From Whalleya microplaca (lineage: Eukaryota > Ascomycota > Sordariomycetes > Xylariales > Xylariaceae), in the NCBI GenBank assembly GCA_022497155.1, contig MU385722.1, positions 434,001-498,000 of the forward strand: DNA of 64,000 nucleotides. The letters run 5' to 3'. Position 1 is the first letter of the stretch. Every line of letters starts with the position of its first letter. This document shows, piece by piece, positions 35,119-46,722 of this stretch. The translations under genes and the position numbers were made by a program. Under the pieces are notes generated by a model. It worked only from the letters and a program-made list of their open reading frames with translations, made no database searches and had not been told where the DNA came from.

Positions 35119-36681
35119 CTACGCTTCTCCACTCATAGTTCCGTCTTGGACTTTATGAGGATGGCCCTTGTAAATTGCAAGAGCCTTCTCTAGCTCTGCC
35201 TTTATGTCTATGTTCCAGATCCATCGCATTCGCGTTGCCAAGTTTCTTTCAATGGCGTCGAGGTCGTCCCCTTCCAGTTCGAAGTCGTACAGCATTCCTG
35301 CCTCTTGGCTTGTTACCACCAATTTTTGTGTCCTCGGTCTCCTTATTTCGTCGTATGCTTGAAAAGCCCTACCCAAGTCCTGCAAAGATTCCGCCTCCGC
35401 TATCAGGTTGCTAAGGATCAAGCAGTCCTCAACTGTAAGACCGGCACCAGCTCCTTGGTGTGGTGTGGTAGCATGCGCAGCATCACCAAGAAGGCAGATG
35501 CGTGGTTGTAAGCTATAGTATGTCTTCGCGGGAGGATGCTGGAAGAGTGCCCAGATATCCCGCTTCTCCATGGTTGAGATGATTGCTTTGATTTCTGGGC
35601 TCCAATCGTTGTAGTCGTGCAGCATATCTTCCTTCGACGTTTGTACAACCCAGTTGGGATCTGTCCACGACTCACGAGAACTAAAGGCCACCACTGCAAA
35701 CGATTAGCTTAATGAACCAGCAAAATTCATTCTGCACACGAACCGTTCATCGTTTTCCCTTTCTCAATTGGAAACGTCAGTACGTGCCCATGATATCCCA
35801 TGTACATCTGACTATTTTCTGCCTTCTCTTTGCCCAGCATCGAAACGGCCTTGTCCATCGGAATCAATCCCCTATAAGCGTACTTCCCCGAGAACACCGC
35901 CTTGGCTGCCTCATCTTTACCCAGTAGGACTTCTCGTGTGCGCGACTTGATTCCATCACAGCCGACGACAGCTGAATGTCGCACCGTGGTTCCATCGGCG
36001 AAATGGAGAAGCACGTCGCCCGAGCCGTCTGCGTTGCTAATGTCGACTAGTCTTTTCCCAAGCTTAGCCACAGAGTCGGGTATCAACTTGATCAGCTCAT
36101 TCAGAAAATGCGCTCGATGAACACCGCCTCTCAGGGCGCCGCCGGAGTAGTGCATATCGTAGAGCTTATCCCCGACCTTCAACCCTTCGTTCTCTTTTTG
36201 CTTTACAACACCATCGGCGTTGGCTTTGCGTTGATCACCAACCCGGTAAGTGAACCACACATCAGCTAAGCTGTCCCACTGGTGGGTAACGCACCGCTGA
36301 TACCCTTCGACGATCTGGGGCGAAATAAGTTCCACTACAACCGTTAGCCTCACCGTCTTTTCTCTATGAATAGTTTGGCAAAGCCCAGGAGTCTTGTGGC
36401 AATGGTAGAAGATTGGGATATCTTGACACCATTCGGAGCACGACACCTGTACTAAAAAAAAACGGCAACGCAATCAAGAGATGATAGATGCAGGACTTAC
36501 TGGCACGAGCGGCATTAGGTCCGAAGCCTACCCCGGCACCAATCTCTCCAAAACGCGAGGCTGACTCATAGATCGTAACGGGTACATTGTGTTTGAGTAA
36601 ACTGATAGCAAGCGTGAGTCCGCCTATACCGCCACCAACAATTGCGATATCGAACTTCTTGGCCGACGGCGATGCTGCCAT
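35119..36681 (-). CDS. FAD-dependent monooxygenase (salicylate-hydroxylase-like)
   Basis: Exons 36681-36501, 36334-35744 and 35693-35119 give 448 residues. The first intron is long (166 nt), and skipping it joins NAARA to MELISPQIVEGYQ as expected for the family. Motifs: the dinucleotide-binding GGGIGG in AIVGGGIGGLTLA near the N-terminus, the DG motif GCDGIKSRTR, and the GD motif ICLLGDAAHATTPHQGAGAG followed by VEDC. Group A flavoprotein hydroxylases of this type add oxygen to aromatic rings with NAD(P)H. No transmembrane segment. Being next to the desaturase suggests a small metabolic module, but co-regulation is not shown. Confidence 0.9.
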
Positions 36682-37821
36682 TGCGAGTAGAGACCTGAAT
36701 GGAAGCTATCACCGGAAGAACGATCTGATAGCTTTTAATAACAATCGGGAATGCCTTTGCACAGGAATTCGGGTTTGAAGGAGACGTTTATCTCCGGATA
36801 TGAGGATCGTGATTATTGAGATGTAGTATTGGTTACGGACCCGTGACTTACCACTCTCAAGTGGGGAACCTACCGGCATTGGATTTCGGGGCTCGCGATT
36901 TCGGATATTAACATGCAGTGGAACGATAGGATCTCCGTTAAAACATTATCGCTATCACTGAGTAAATGTTACTTGCCTGGCTCAGTCGCATTTTCACGTA
37001 GGTGACTAGGTAATATGACTGGAGAGGCAGGTAGCAAAATGCTATTCAATACACGTAAGTCAGGCTAAAGAATATACGAAGCAAACTGAGGAACTATATA
37101 GTGGGGCTGGCAGTGCACCCCTTTTCTGCCCGAAAGCCTACACTGGTAGAGCTTAGATGAGGACACATCTGACAGTTAGTGCGACGGCGGAGATCAAAAT
37201 ATCTCAGTATAGCAATAATATAGCACATAGCGCTGAGCTGAACTATATTTGTTAAAGTACGTTCAATTAGTGTGAAAATGTTAAGATCGACGCAGGTCAG
37301 CAGTATTATAGTTAATGATAAGGGAAGTATTATGACCAAAGTCGTCGCCGAGCATTGCTCCGTTTATACAACCACAGGTGCGGGCGAATACCTCGTCATC
37401 AGCCACCTGGATTACGGGCCACTGTATGATCTAGTAGAAAATTTAGTGACATTGGTCATGATACCTACTTCAGGAGTCACTCTTTCAACTAGACTAGATG
37501 AAGAGCTAGCATTAGTAATAATTTGACGGACTGAGTATTTGTTTGCGAACCGAAAAGATACAACTGGATCCAACACTTTGGTGTTATGTTGAAATAGAAG
37601 AGCAATCATTAGCTGTTAAGTTAAATGTCAGGCCTAAGGGACCTTGGGGGAGGCTCAACTACACATAGACGGACAATGTGGGTCATACCGGATACATTGC
37701 TTTGACAGCGTGAATCTCAAATGCGAAGAGAAGGATGAGGTTGGAGAAATATATAATTGTATGAAGTTAATGCTATCTGTCTTACAGGACCTATACTTCA
37801 GTATTTACCTTGGTAAGGGTA
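36682..37821. other. Intergenic
   Basis: Upstream region of the monooxygenase; short frames only. Confidence 0.5.
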
Positions 37822-38339
37822 CTAGCGTTGGCTAATTCGCCTCCTCACGCCCAAAGGGCGTTGCGCTTTAATTAAGAAAAGTCCCTAGTAATTGGGAAAA
37901 TAACCGGGGTTTTTAAGGTACTTAAGTCTTAGTATAAATTATATATAAATAAAGGTAGTTTATATACTAAAATAGTCTTAATATAATAATAATTAAACAT
38001 TTAACTATTGTAAAAAGTAAAGCTATTTATAAACTGCCATTATTTAAATAATGATACCTTTTATAATTATAGGGGATTTAGTGAATAGAGATCGCTATAT
38101 TTATAGCGGCGTTAGCAGGTATAGGTGCCCTATAGTTAAAGATCGACGTTTTGCTTAAAAAATTAGCAGGCTAAAACTGTTGAAGTTATAGGAAATATTC
38201 GATTACTCGGGGGTACATTAATTTATAAGCAAATCATTTACAAAGTGATATATCTGCTAGTGTGACGAATTACTAGGGAGTTTTCCTAATTAAAGCGTAA
38301 CGCCCTTTGGGCGTGAGGAGGCGAATTAGCCAACGCTAG
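37822..38339. mobile_element. MITE with TA target duplication, copy B (518 bp)
   Basis: Inverted repeats of about 60 bp start CTAGCGTTGGCTAATTCG and end CGAATTAGCCAACGCTAG, flanked by TA (37820-37821 and 38340-38341). The arms contain the palindrome CGCCCAAAGGGCG and the GCGTTRCGCTTTAATTA segment shared with the copy at 31129. The interior differs from that copy in sequence and length, so the two belong to one TIR family but different subfamilies. No transposase is encoded. Confidence 0.88.
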
Positions 38340-38534
38340 TATTAGCATATAGAAGATTACGGTGTATAATGGCATCACTACCTTTTCAATTAGAACAGTA
38401 TTATTCATAGAAGTAAACTTTGGTATAATATTGTCCTGTATTAATGACTATGCCTAGCTTTCAATATGGTGCCCCTCGATTCCTCATGACTGCTTCCTAG
38501 GTTGCTTTGGATGCTAGAAGGCCAGTCCAGGTGT

Positions 38535-39466
38535 TTATCGTTGAGGAACGGCAACCATGGCGATGACCCTATTATCAACCCACGCCATATCTGGTGGATT
38601 CTTGTAATCACCACCACGGCTAAACCAACTTCCTCCCTGTTGTTTATTGTTAATACCACACAGGCCTTTTCCATACCACCAGTTGGCACCCTGGCATTTC
38701 GGGTCAGCAGCACAGATATCCTTCAGTCAATGATCAGTTCGCTTTCCTAGAATGTTCAAGGAACGGGATTACTCACGAGACAATCTTGAAAGGTAGCCTG
38801 TCCTCGCTTGTTCATATTGAGTAGTGCTGACATCTTGCCTCTCCAATCAAAAGGATCCGTGTATTCAATAATATTACGATGACACCAAACCTGGAAGTTA
38901 ATTCCATTCCTTCGACCATTAGCTTTGATTAAATATCGTGACGAAGGTACGTGACCGAAAGGTGCTTACTGTTGGACCCATTGCGCATTGGAAGCTGGGC
39001 ACGAAATCTGGGGAGGAGGGTCGATGCAGGCAGCGTTCTTGTAGACTTTGCCTGGTTGGCAGCAATCGGCGTTTTGGTTTGACGAATCGATCGCCATAAC
39101 GCTACCACCGCCGCAGCAAAGGTAACCTCCCTTGGGGGTTGTATACTCATTTCCAAGACAGACTTTCTTTAGTTAGAACTGTTTTCCTTCTTTGCATTTG
39201 AATAGGGGTATATACTTTGTGCATCTTGGATCTTGCAATTCCCGTTAAACGAGCCATCGGATTCGTAAACAGGTACGTAATTGGGCCCTGCGGCTTTACA
39301 GAACGCCTACATCATATGTTAGCCTATTTGGTGTACATATACTCTCACTTTCATCTGAAATGAGGCATGTTTAAGGATAGATTACCTCGGGGCTGACGTT
39401 CTGAGCCATGCTTTCATGGGTAAAGATGCATGCTAAGAGCAGCCTCACGACAGTATGAGAGTACAT
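38535..39466 (-). CDS. Secreted cysteine-rich protein with PAN/Apple-like module (PAN gene A)
   Basis: Five exons, 39466-39386, 39306-39216, 39162-38970, 38909-38777 and 38720-38535, join in phase to 227 residues. All exons are short, so no long open frame reveals the gene. A signal peptide (VVRLLLACIFTHESMAQ) is followed by a Cys-rich region with paired cysteines (GGYLCCGGGS, NADCCQPGKVYKNAAC). Then comes a module with NGINFQVWCHRN, TFQDCLDICAADPKCQGANWW and the ending AVPQR. Cys spacing and the F-x-x-C-x-x-x-C-x-x-x-x-x-C core fit Apple/PAN-like domains of fungal secreted proteins, which bind proteins or carbohydrates. It shares the paired-Cys repeat with the gene at 41359. Confidence 0.85.
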
Positions 39467-41358
39467 TGTCGGTCTGGTTCACTACGCGTCCTAGTAAAAT
39501 GATATTGAAGAAAGGTCACGGACCGTGGAAAACGTGAACGGAGAAGGAAGGAGGCATATGAGCTCTTATGCCATGCGACAATAGGTAGTCCGTAACTTCA
39601 GCTTGCAATAATTGGCAAAGCAAGGAGATTGACTTTCTTGCAAGGGCGCAGAAGGAAAGCCATCATCCATCTTCAAGTCACATTCCTATGCAGTAAGTTT
39701 CCGGTGCTAGTAAGACAAGAAGCCATCATAGCGACACAGAAGCAATAGTAATTTGGAGACTTGAAACCAGGTAGTTCATTGCCCGGGCTTCAACCTCCAC
39801 AAGAATAATTGATCTGTTGATTCTTTTCTCATTACGCAGCCCAAAGGTGAACTTGGTTAGGAGTGTTTCACCTGACTGAGCTGAAGATTTGAATACTCCG
39901 TAGATCGGATTTTTATCCCCCGCGGCACCTCCCGCGTTGATGATGTTTAGCGTGGAAGAAGCAACGGCGACACGGCTCGCCCAGCCATGTTCCCGTTCAA
40001 GCCCCTTTCAAAGCTAGTAAACGTAGGGGGCATGTATGACCGATCAATCATCGCTACGTATGTGCTCGTATCCATATGTCTCGCTAGTCTTGCCAGTGAC
40101 GATGACGGGAAGCCCTAAATGTTTCACCGTCCCGCTGAACTAGATCGGGTGCACTAATACCGCAAGTGTTGTCAAACATTCACAACATAGTTAGTTGTAT
40201 AAAGTACTTAGAATTAAAAAAACATCTGCCCCTATCCATTCGGTACGTACATAAATACTGGCTGCTGTGGTTGGGGAATAGCACTGGCTGCAATCCTCGG
40301 GTTTTCCCACGTAAAGGAGTATCGCGACGCATTGAGAAATGATCATCTATTTTCCGGTCAAATATGTCAATATAACATCATATATCTTCGGAGAATTGAT
40401 AATAGAGATTTAGAAGCTATGCAGCGATATTCACAAGTGATACCTATACATTCTGTAATTTTGGGAAAGTTCCTAGGCTGTCTCATTTTTCAGGTAAGCC
40501 ACTTATTTGATCTTTACACCTTTTGATGTTGCTGTCTAAGTACTTTATAATATGTTTTCATGATATGTCGTAACTAGGTTTGAAGGTAATATGGACTGAT
40601 GTCATGTTTAGCACTTTGACAACCTTTGGGAGTGATTTACTAAGCTTTGAAGGCTGATTGAGTCAGGAGTCTTCCTAGCTACATACCAGACGCACAGTAA
40701 TGACCCTGGAATACCGTGCAACCATCGCAATCCTAGCTAGCTGCAGATCATCCGTACCGACAGGCTGGTCTGATCCCGCTATCCGTACAGCCACATTGCC
40801 TCCATCCTCCATTTGGTCTATCTTATTGGTCCTATCCAATATGCATGTATCTTCCCCTTAATAACTACCGAGACCCGTATCCAATTGGAATTAATGATGG
40901 ATGGCCGATTAGAAAACGCACCATTGTCCCTAGGTGACATCCTGCTTTAGTAAGAAGTGCTGTGCACAGGCATAGGTATCAAATTGTACTGCAAGGTCGT
41001 CATAGTGGAGGTGACTACTGTTCAGCTGGTAAGACTAGGAGTTGTGGATAGAGGACTTGTTTTGCGGCACTTAATCAGACAGACAGGACACAGAAAGGCA
41101 TAGATTGAGTAGAAGAGGTGGCACATAATTTAAATTTGAGCTATAGAGTAATTACAGAATTTTCTAAAATGCCCCCAAGATAGGTAGATGCTTTTCAACT
41201 TGAACGAATGTGAAATTCCTACTATGATTTGCTAATAAATGAAACGTCAAACTAGATTGTCAGGTCATCTTTCCCCTTCTCTTACAGACTCTATACCTAT
41301 CCATCACTAAACTTCCTCCGACATATTCCGTGATAATTAGCAACCTATTTGACCATAC
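39467..41358. other. Intergenic
   Basis: Upstream region of PAN gene A and downstream of PAN gene B, both on the minus strand. No gene recognised. Confidence 0.5.
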
Positions 41359-43251
41359 TTATCGCTTCTTGATCGGCACGGCAGAGATCAGCTTAGCTGA
41401 TGGGTCAACATTGCCAGCGGCTGGATACTCATGCTGCTGTACCATCACACAGCCATCGCTCTGGCCATCGTCATAGAAATTGACTCCCTGACAGGTCGCA
41501 TCAGCAGTGCAAAAACCCATGCATTCCCCAATATCTGCAGCAGTGACAGTCTTGTAGTCGGGAATTCCGTCCGATATTCCGTGGGTACACTGGATCTCAT
41601 AAGCGACTCCACCGACGTCAACAACACGGCCTCCCACTTCGGGACAGTGCTTAGGATCACCGATATCTGTTGGCACCGGGTCTGTCGGTGCTGGGTCGGT
41701 TGTTGCGGGGTCGGTTGTCGTTGGGTCAGGAACCACGGGGTCGTCTTCGACCAGATGTGCGCTCGAGTAGACATCTGCAGTAGTCGCGTCATCTTTGTTG
41801 CCATGACTACGAAGATAGCAGGTCTTGCTGTTTGCGTTGTAGATAGCCCTCACACAGTTCGAGAGCTTTGCACAACTGTTGATACACTGACCCCAGCTCG
41901 GAACATTGGGGGTGATACTAATATCATTCAAACCATGGTTGACTAGAGCCAAGTAAGTACGAAATCAGCATGGGTGTAAGCATGGACAGATAGTCTTACT
42001 CAGTCCGCAGAATATCTTCCATTTTTTACCGCCGTTCTGTATGATTTTAAAATTATCGTCGGGGCATTTAGGATCGATGTCGGGAATAGGCCTGGTATGA
42101 TGAGCGACTTCTAATGAATGAGAAATGCTTTGAGGTATGGACTTACGTGCATTTGCAATCGCATTTGAATTCGTCGTTCGACCCGCAGCATCCTCCTTTT
42201 CCAGTCACTGGGTCGATTTTGTATTGTGCACCCGCGGCACCTTTAGTTAATTAGATTATCTTCGACGACGCATAGGGGATCGTTACCCAACTTACAGCAA
42301 TCTCCTTGCCCAGAGGCAGCGTCGGCAACATAGGATTGGCCAGGCGAACAGCAGCCTCCTTTCCCGGATGCTGTATCAAATGTGAAAGACTGCCCTGAAG
42401 CACAGCACTCTCCATTTCCAGAAGCCGGATCGACGCTGTACACTTGTCCAGCACTGCAGCATTCTCCCTTCTGAGTAGCTGCATCGACAGCAAAGATCTT
42501 CCCCGGCTCACAGCAATCGCCCTGGAGCGTGGCTGGGTCAGATACGTAAGAGAGCCCTGGAGGACAGCAAAAGCTTTGCTTGGTTGCCTTGTCGATACTG
42601 GTGACTAATCCAGGATTACAGCAGGTTCCGTACTGGGTGAGAGGCTGAACAGACATATCCCATGTCAAATGTGTTCCTTGTGCGCAACAACCTCCTTGAT
42701 TGGCATTGACATCGAAGGAATATTTGAGGGGATCTACACAACAGCCTCCTTCTTTGATAGCAATTGGATCAGTAGAGAATTGACCCTGTTCCCGTCAGTG
42801 TAAAGAACATATCAAAATTCACTCGGCTGCCCTCACATTTCCTTTGCCGCAACACCCATCCTGACCTGTTTTGGGGTCCTTGTACGGTCCCCAATAGCAC
42901 CCTTGATATGGGGGAGCTCTGCAAGTAGTCGTTGGCTCTGCACGATGTTAAATCTGAAATTTGAAAGTATTGGAAATACCCTACTTACGTCCATTACTAT
43001 CGAACACCATATCTATCATCATATATTAGTCGAGTTGGGAACGTTTCCGTAGAGCTCTACTCACAATATTGCTGTCCAAGCTCTGGATACCGGTCAGTCG
43101 TCAAAATCATCGATTATCGGTAGAATTACTTACTGGTCTTGCAACGATCATCCCAGTATTTACGGTCAGCAGGAGTTGGATCAATACTAAAGGCGACACT
43201 TGCAGTCACCAATAAAGAAAGGGTGTGTTTCCCCCAGCTGAGGCCAACCAT
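41359..43251 (-). CDS. Secreted protein with ten paired-cysteine repeats and PAN/Apple-like modules (PAN gene B)
   Basis: Eight exons: 43251-43134, 43082-43065 (18 nt), 43012-42989 (24 nt), 42937-42837, 42785-42296, 42240-42147, 42091-42000 and 41942-41359. All introns are 51-57 nt and phases close, giving 506 residues. A signal peptide is at the start (TLSLLVTASVAFS). About ten tandem units of roughly 18 residues follow, each starting CC and running like CCSAGQVYSVDPASGNGE. Then come CPDDNFKIIQNGGKKWKIFC and two PAN/Apple-like modules (WGQCINSCAKLSNC; IGECMGFCTADATCQGVNFY) separated by a Thr/Pro/Asp-rich linker of DPTTTDPATTDP type. It is probably extracellular or wall-associated and may bind carbohydrate or protein. 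It is divergent from PAN gene C across 0.9 kb. Confidence 0.88.
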
Positions 43252-44154
43252 CTTGACAACAGAAGAATCAGCGTATCTCTGAAATGGTGAATAAGGAGGT
43301 CTGAGTGAAATTGAAAGAAAGGTTTGTTCGCTTGGAGAGAACGGTCTGCAGAAAGATATGGCCTGAACGGAGTTCTATTCCTCCTTAACTAAGTGGCTGG
43401 AGAAGAAAAATGTTGAGAGCAGGGAGAATAGTGCATATCCATGCCAACATATCATCACTGTTCGTATAAGCTAGGGGGTAGAGATGTAGATCTAAGCGAC
43501 GCCCAAAACATTCTACTAACCCGATGCTATTCTCAGCTTGTTTCTTCCCCCAATGTCTCTGACGCGCAACTTGAGATCTTCTGCAGATCTCAGTGGTAGC
43601 TCAGCTCGTCCTATGGCAATTATATGAGCTTTCGTAAGAGCTGATGTCCAGATAGGGTATACGACTCTGTCTCGGATGATTTATGCACAAGGATGTGCTA
43701 TCGAATGGTTGGCACGTAGTGGCGGTTGACTAGGGGGAGGTAAATCTAAGACATACTTAAGTGTGAAACTCTATTTCGACTGTTTCTTCTCACTAAACTA
43801 TTTGCACATAGTGTCTCAATGGTGTGGTCCAGGCGTTGAAGATCTATTTCAGTCTCACGTTACATATCTCGGCTATACTGTGCATGATGTAAACGCACTC
43901 TATAGGCAGTGAGATTTCAATTCATACGGCAGCTGATCCTTGATCTTCACCATGAATGTTAGCCACACATAGCTCTCCTTACTTGAACGGAAAAGGCTAA
44001 AGCCGGGAGTCAGTAGTAACCCTCTTGAATAAAGCTCGCTGTAAGGGCCGCCATTATTTCAGAGCTTACCAGAGAACTATCAAGATCATTCAAATTCTTT
44101 ATAAACACTAGTTCTTTTGCAAAAATTGTGTCCCCTCCTCACAGATCCTTCAAC
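43252..44154. other. Divergent promoter of PAN genes B and C
   Basis: 903-bp region between two divergent, related secreted-protein genes, which would allow joint control. No specific operator recognised. Confidence 0.5.
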
Positions 44155-45706
44155 ATGATGCAACGAACTGTCGCTGTTGCAGTCTTGACATATCTCCAGC
44201 TCACTGCTGTTGATGCTCAAGGCTCAAAGGGCAGGCCTATTCGCTATGTGTGTCCTCAAGACAACGGTCTTCAATACACAACGTACGTATCATTATTGCT
44301 TCCAACGTCTTGATGTAAGAACTGTAGCTAATCTACATGAATATCGGTCCAGCCCAGCACCCAATGCTGTGACATTCGAGTTGAAGTGTGACCAGGGAAC
44401 CACTGCTAAGCGCATTGATAACACGCAGAAAAACTCACAGAAAGAATGTGCCGATTTCTGCTCGGAGCACCCTGAATGTCAATCTGCTGATTATGACTGG
44501 ATAACTAAAAATTGTGCCCGTTTCAGCGAAGTGAGTAGTAATCCTGACTCGTGAAATTCCCTATGGCTAATCTCTTCTATAGTATATACCTGTGAGTAGT
44601 ATCATGTCATCTCCAATAAAATGTTAATGTCTGGAATAAGCGTTGATAAAATTTAGACGATTCCCATGGCAAACGTCAATACTTGGTTTCCACTGCAAGA
44701 ACGTACTCAGCAAGACCCAAAGCCAGCGCCACAGCAAAGAAGTGCACCAAACTGCCCTGCAACGCCCAATCTCATCGTCGAAAGCGTGAGCAATTCAAGC
44801 TCCTTCACGTCTGATAGCAAATGCCCACAAGGTATGATCTGGAGTGTACCATTCGACTTTGCTTATGGAATAAATCTCTGACTAAATACCATACTATCAG
44901 ACGATAACAAGATATTCGTCAGCGCTGGAGGACAATACATGCGCACTCGGTGCAACGCTCATGTTAATAGTCAGGCCCCTTTTGCATCCTCAGCACTTAG
45001 CACCTTGACAGAGTGCTTCAACTACTGCAGCGACACACCAGGATGCAACAGGTAGGTCTCCCTTCATCCTAGTCCTTACACTGTTACACAAAGCTAACAG
45101 TTTCCAAAGTGTGTCTTGGGAAGGCGGGCGACCAAGCTGGCTTTGCAGGCTCTATTCCGAAGGCGAAGAGGCTGCTGGTCCGTGTGCAAACCGTGAGTAG
45201 TGGAATTATACCGTGATACGTGCAGCACATGTTAATAATGTTACAGACCTTCACGACATGGCGTTTATAATGGACCCTCCAACAATTGAGGCAGCTGACG
45301 ATCCGCTAATCCTGTGTAGCACTGAGTGCCCATATGCCAATGGCCAAACCTGGGACTCGCCCTCTGGAGTGGTAAGATACCCATTACCACCCCTGGGAAC
45401 CTCACTCTAATATTAATCTGATAGAAATTCCACATGGACTGTTGCAAGCGCCACGGCGTGAAGGCTTTTTCACAAGAACGACTGCCATCCCTGAAGGCAT
45501 GCATGGCTGCATGCGCCACAGCTCCGGCCTGCCAATCCGTCGACTGGCATGGGGAGACAGGGATGTGCTACTTCGGAAAACACTCGGGCGAGCCAACCAT
45601 TAGCGTGTCCGGCTGGAGCTCTGCGCACAGTTTGGGATGTGCAGGCGCCTGCAAGAAATCCTGTGGATGCGCTGGAGGTCAAGATGACTCCAAGGACGAG
45701 CTATAA
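44155..45706 (+). CDS. Secreted multi-PAN/Apple-like protein ending in KDEL (PAN gene C)
   Basis: Eight exons: 44155-44282, 44353-44530, 44583-44591 (9 nt), 44657-44831, 44901-45051, 45110-45192, 45247-45371 and 45425-45706; 376 residues. The 9-nt exon (Tyr-Ile-Pro) sits between a good acceptor and a good donor; skipping it also keeps frame. A signal peptide (VAVAVLTYLQLTAVDAQ) is followed by three PAN/Apple-like modules with KECADFCSEHPECQSADY, TECFNYCSDTPGCNSVSW and KACMAACATAPACQSVDW. The C-terminal region is very Cys-rich (CAGACKKSCGCAGG) and the last four residues are KDEL, an ER-retrieval type tail. The role is likely extracellular binding or, if the tail is active, an ER-resident function. 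Related to the two genes upstream. Confidence 0.87.
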
Positions 45707-46722
45707 TAGGACAAATAACAGGATGGAAAACCGCCGTGGATGGCTATTGATTTTGCGTAGACCGAGGCATGGGTTCGTTAGTTTTGAAGGTCGCTCTTTA
45801 AAGTCTTGATGAGTTACCTATAATAATTATATACTCCTACTTATCCCTTTAAATTGAAGGTACTTGAACGAAGACGCGTGATTTGAAATCGATTCGCGAA
45901 GTCTACCAAATGAAGTCCGCCTATAAGTCCTGGATACCTTAAAAGTTCTAAACGAATTATATTTTTTATGATTCGTTGGCATCACTAAAGGCAATAGTAA
46001 GTGAGGGTTTAGTTATTCCTATTGAACCCCTGGCGTCTGTCCGCGTATGACAGCCGTTTAATTACTCAGTTGCACAGAAGACATATGTCACCCGGAATAC
46101 GGCGACTACATCTATCAAAAAACCTCTATAATCTTATTTAACTGGGAACCATTAAAATTGCTAGTGATTGACGTCGCAATACGAACAACTATCAGCTTTC
46201 CCTTAGCAGGTGTTGCGACAGGGCTTACAGATATTTACACAGAGCTGGTCTGAGTTTGAGGCTTCCGAACGTCCGGCCGAAGCATCTACCAATTCACCAG
46301 ATTGCCGGCGTTTAAGGCATAATGCAGCGGGCAAATCCGGAAGGGTCATTTCAGTGCATGATCTCGCGCATGACCGACGTGGGCCGCGTCCCGTGCCCGT
46401 GGTCATCAGTCGAGACTGGCCGACCGGGCCCGACCTGATGGTTCGATGGTCCCACACATCACACCACCATCGCTTCATTCCCAGCTGAGGCTGAGCTGAG
46501 CCCAATGGATGGACAGGAATTGAAAAGCATAGCTTGCGTGGTGCGTCATAGCTTCTTTTCCCTCATAAAAAGTAACGTTAGGTCCTCATCCCCGTCTTCG
46601 ACTGTGGTTTGTATTTCTCGCGCTATCATTCCTCGGTGGATAAGAAGCTACCATCTACTCAAACCTTGCACTGTGAATAATACGAACTCGAAGGCAGCAA
46701 ACAACTTCCACACGTCTTCAAG
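45707..46722. other. Intergenic
   Basis: Between PAN gene C and the protoglobin gene, both plus strand. No coding sequence supported. Confidence 0.5.
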
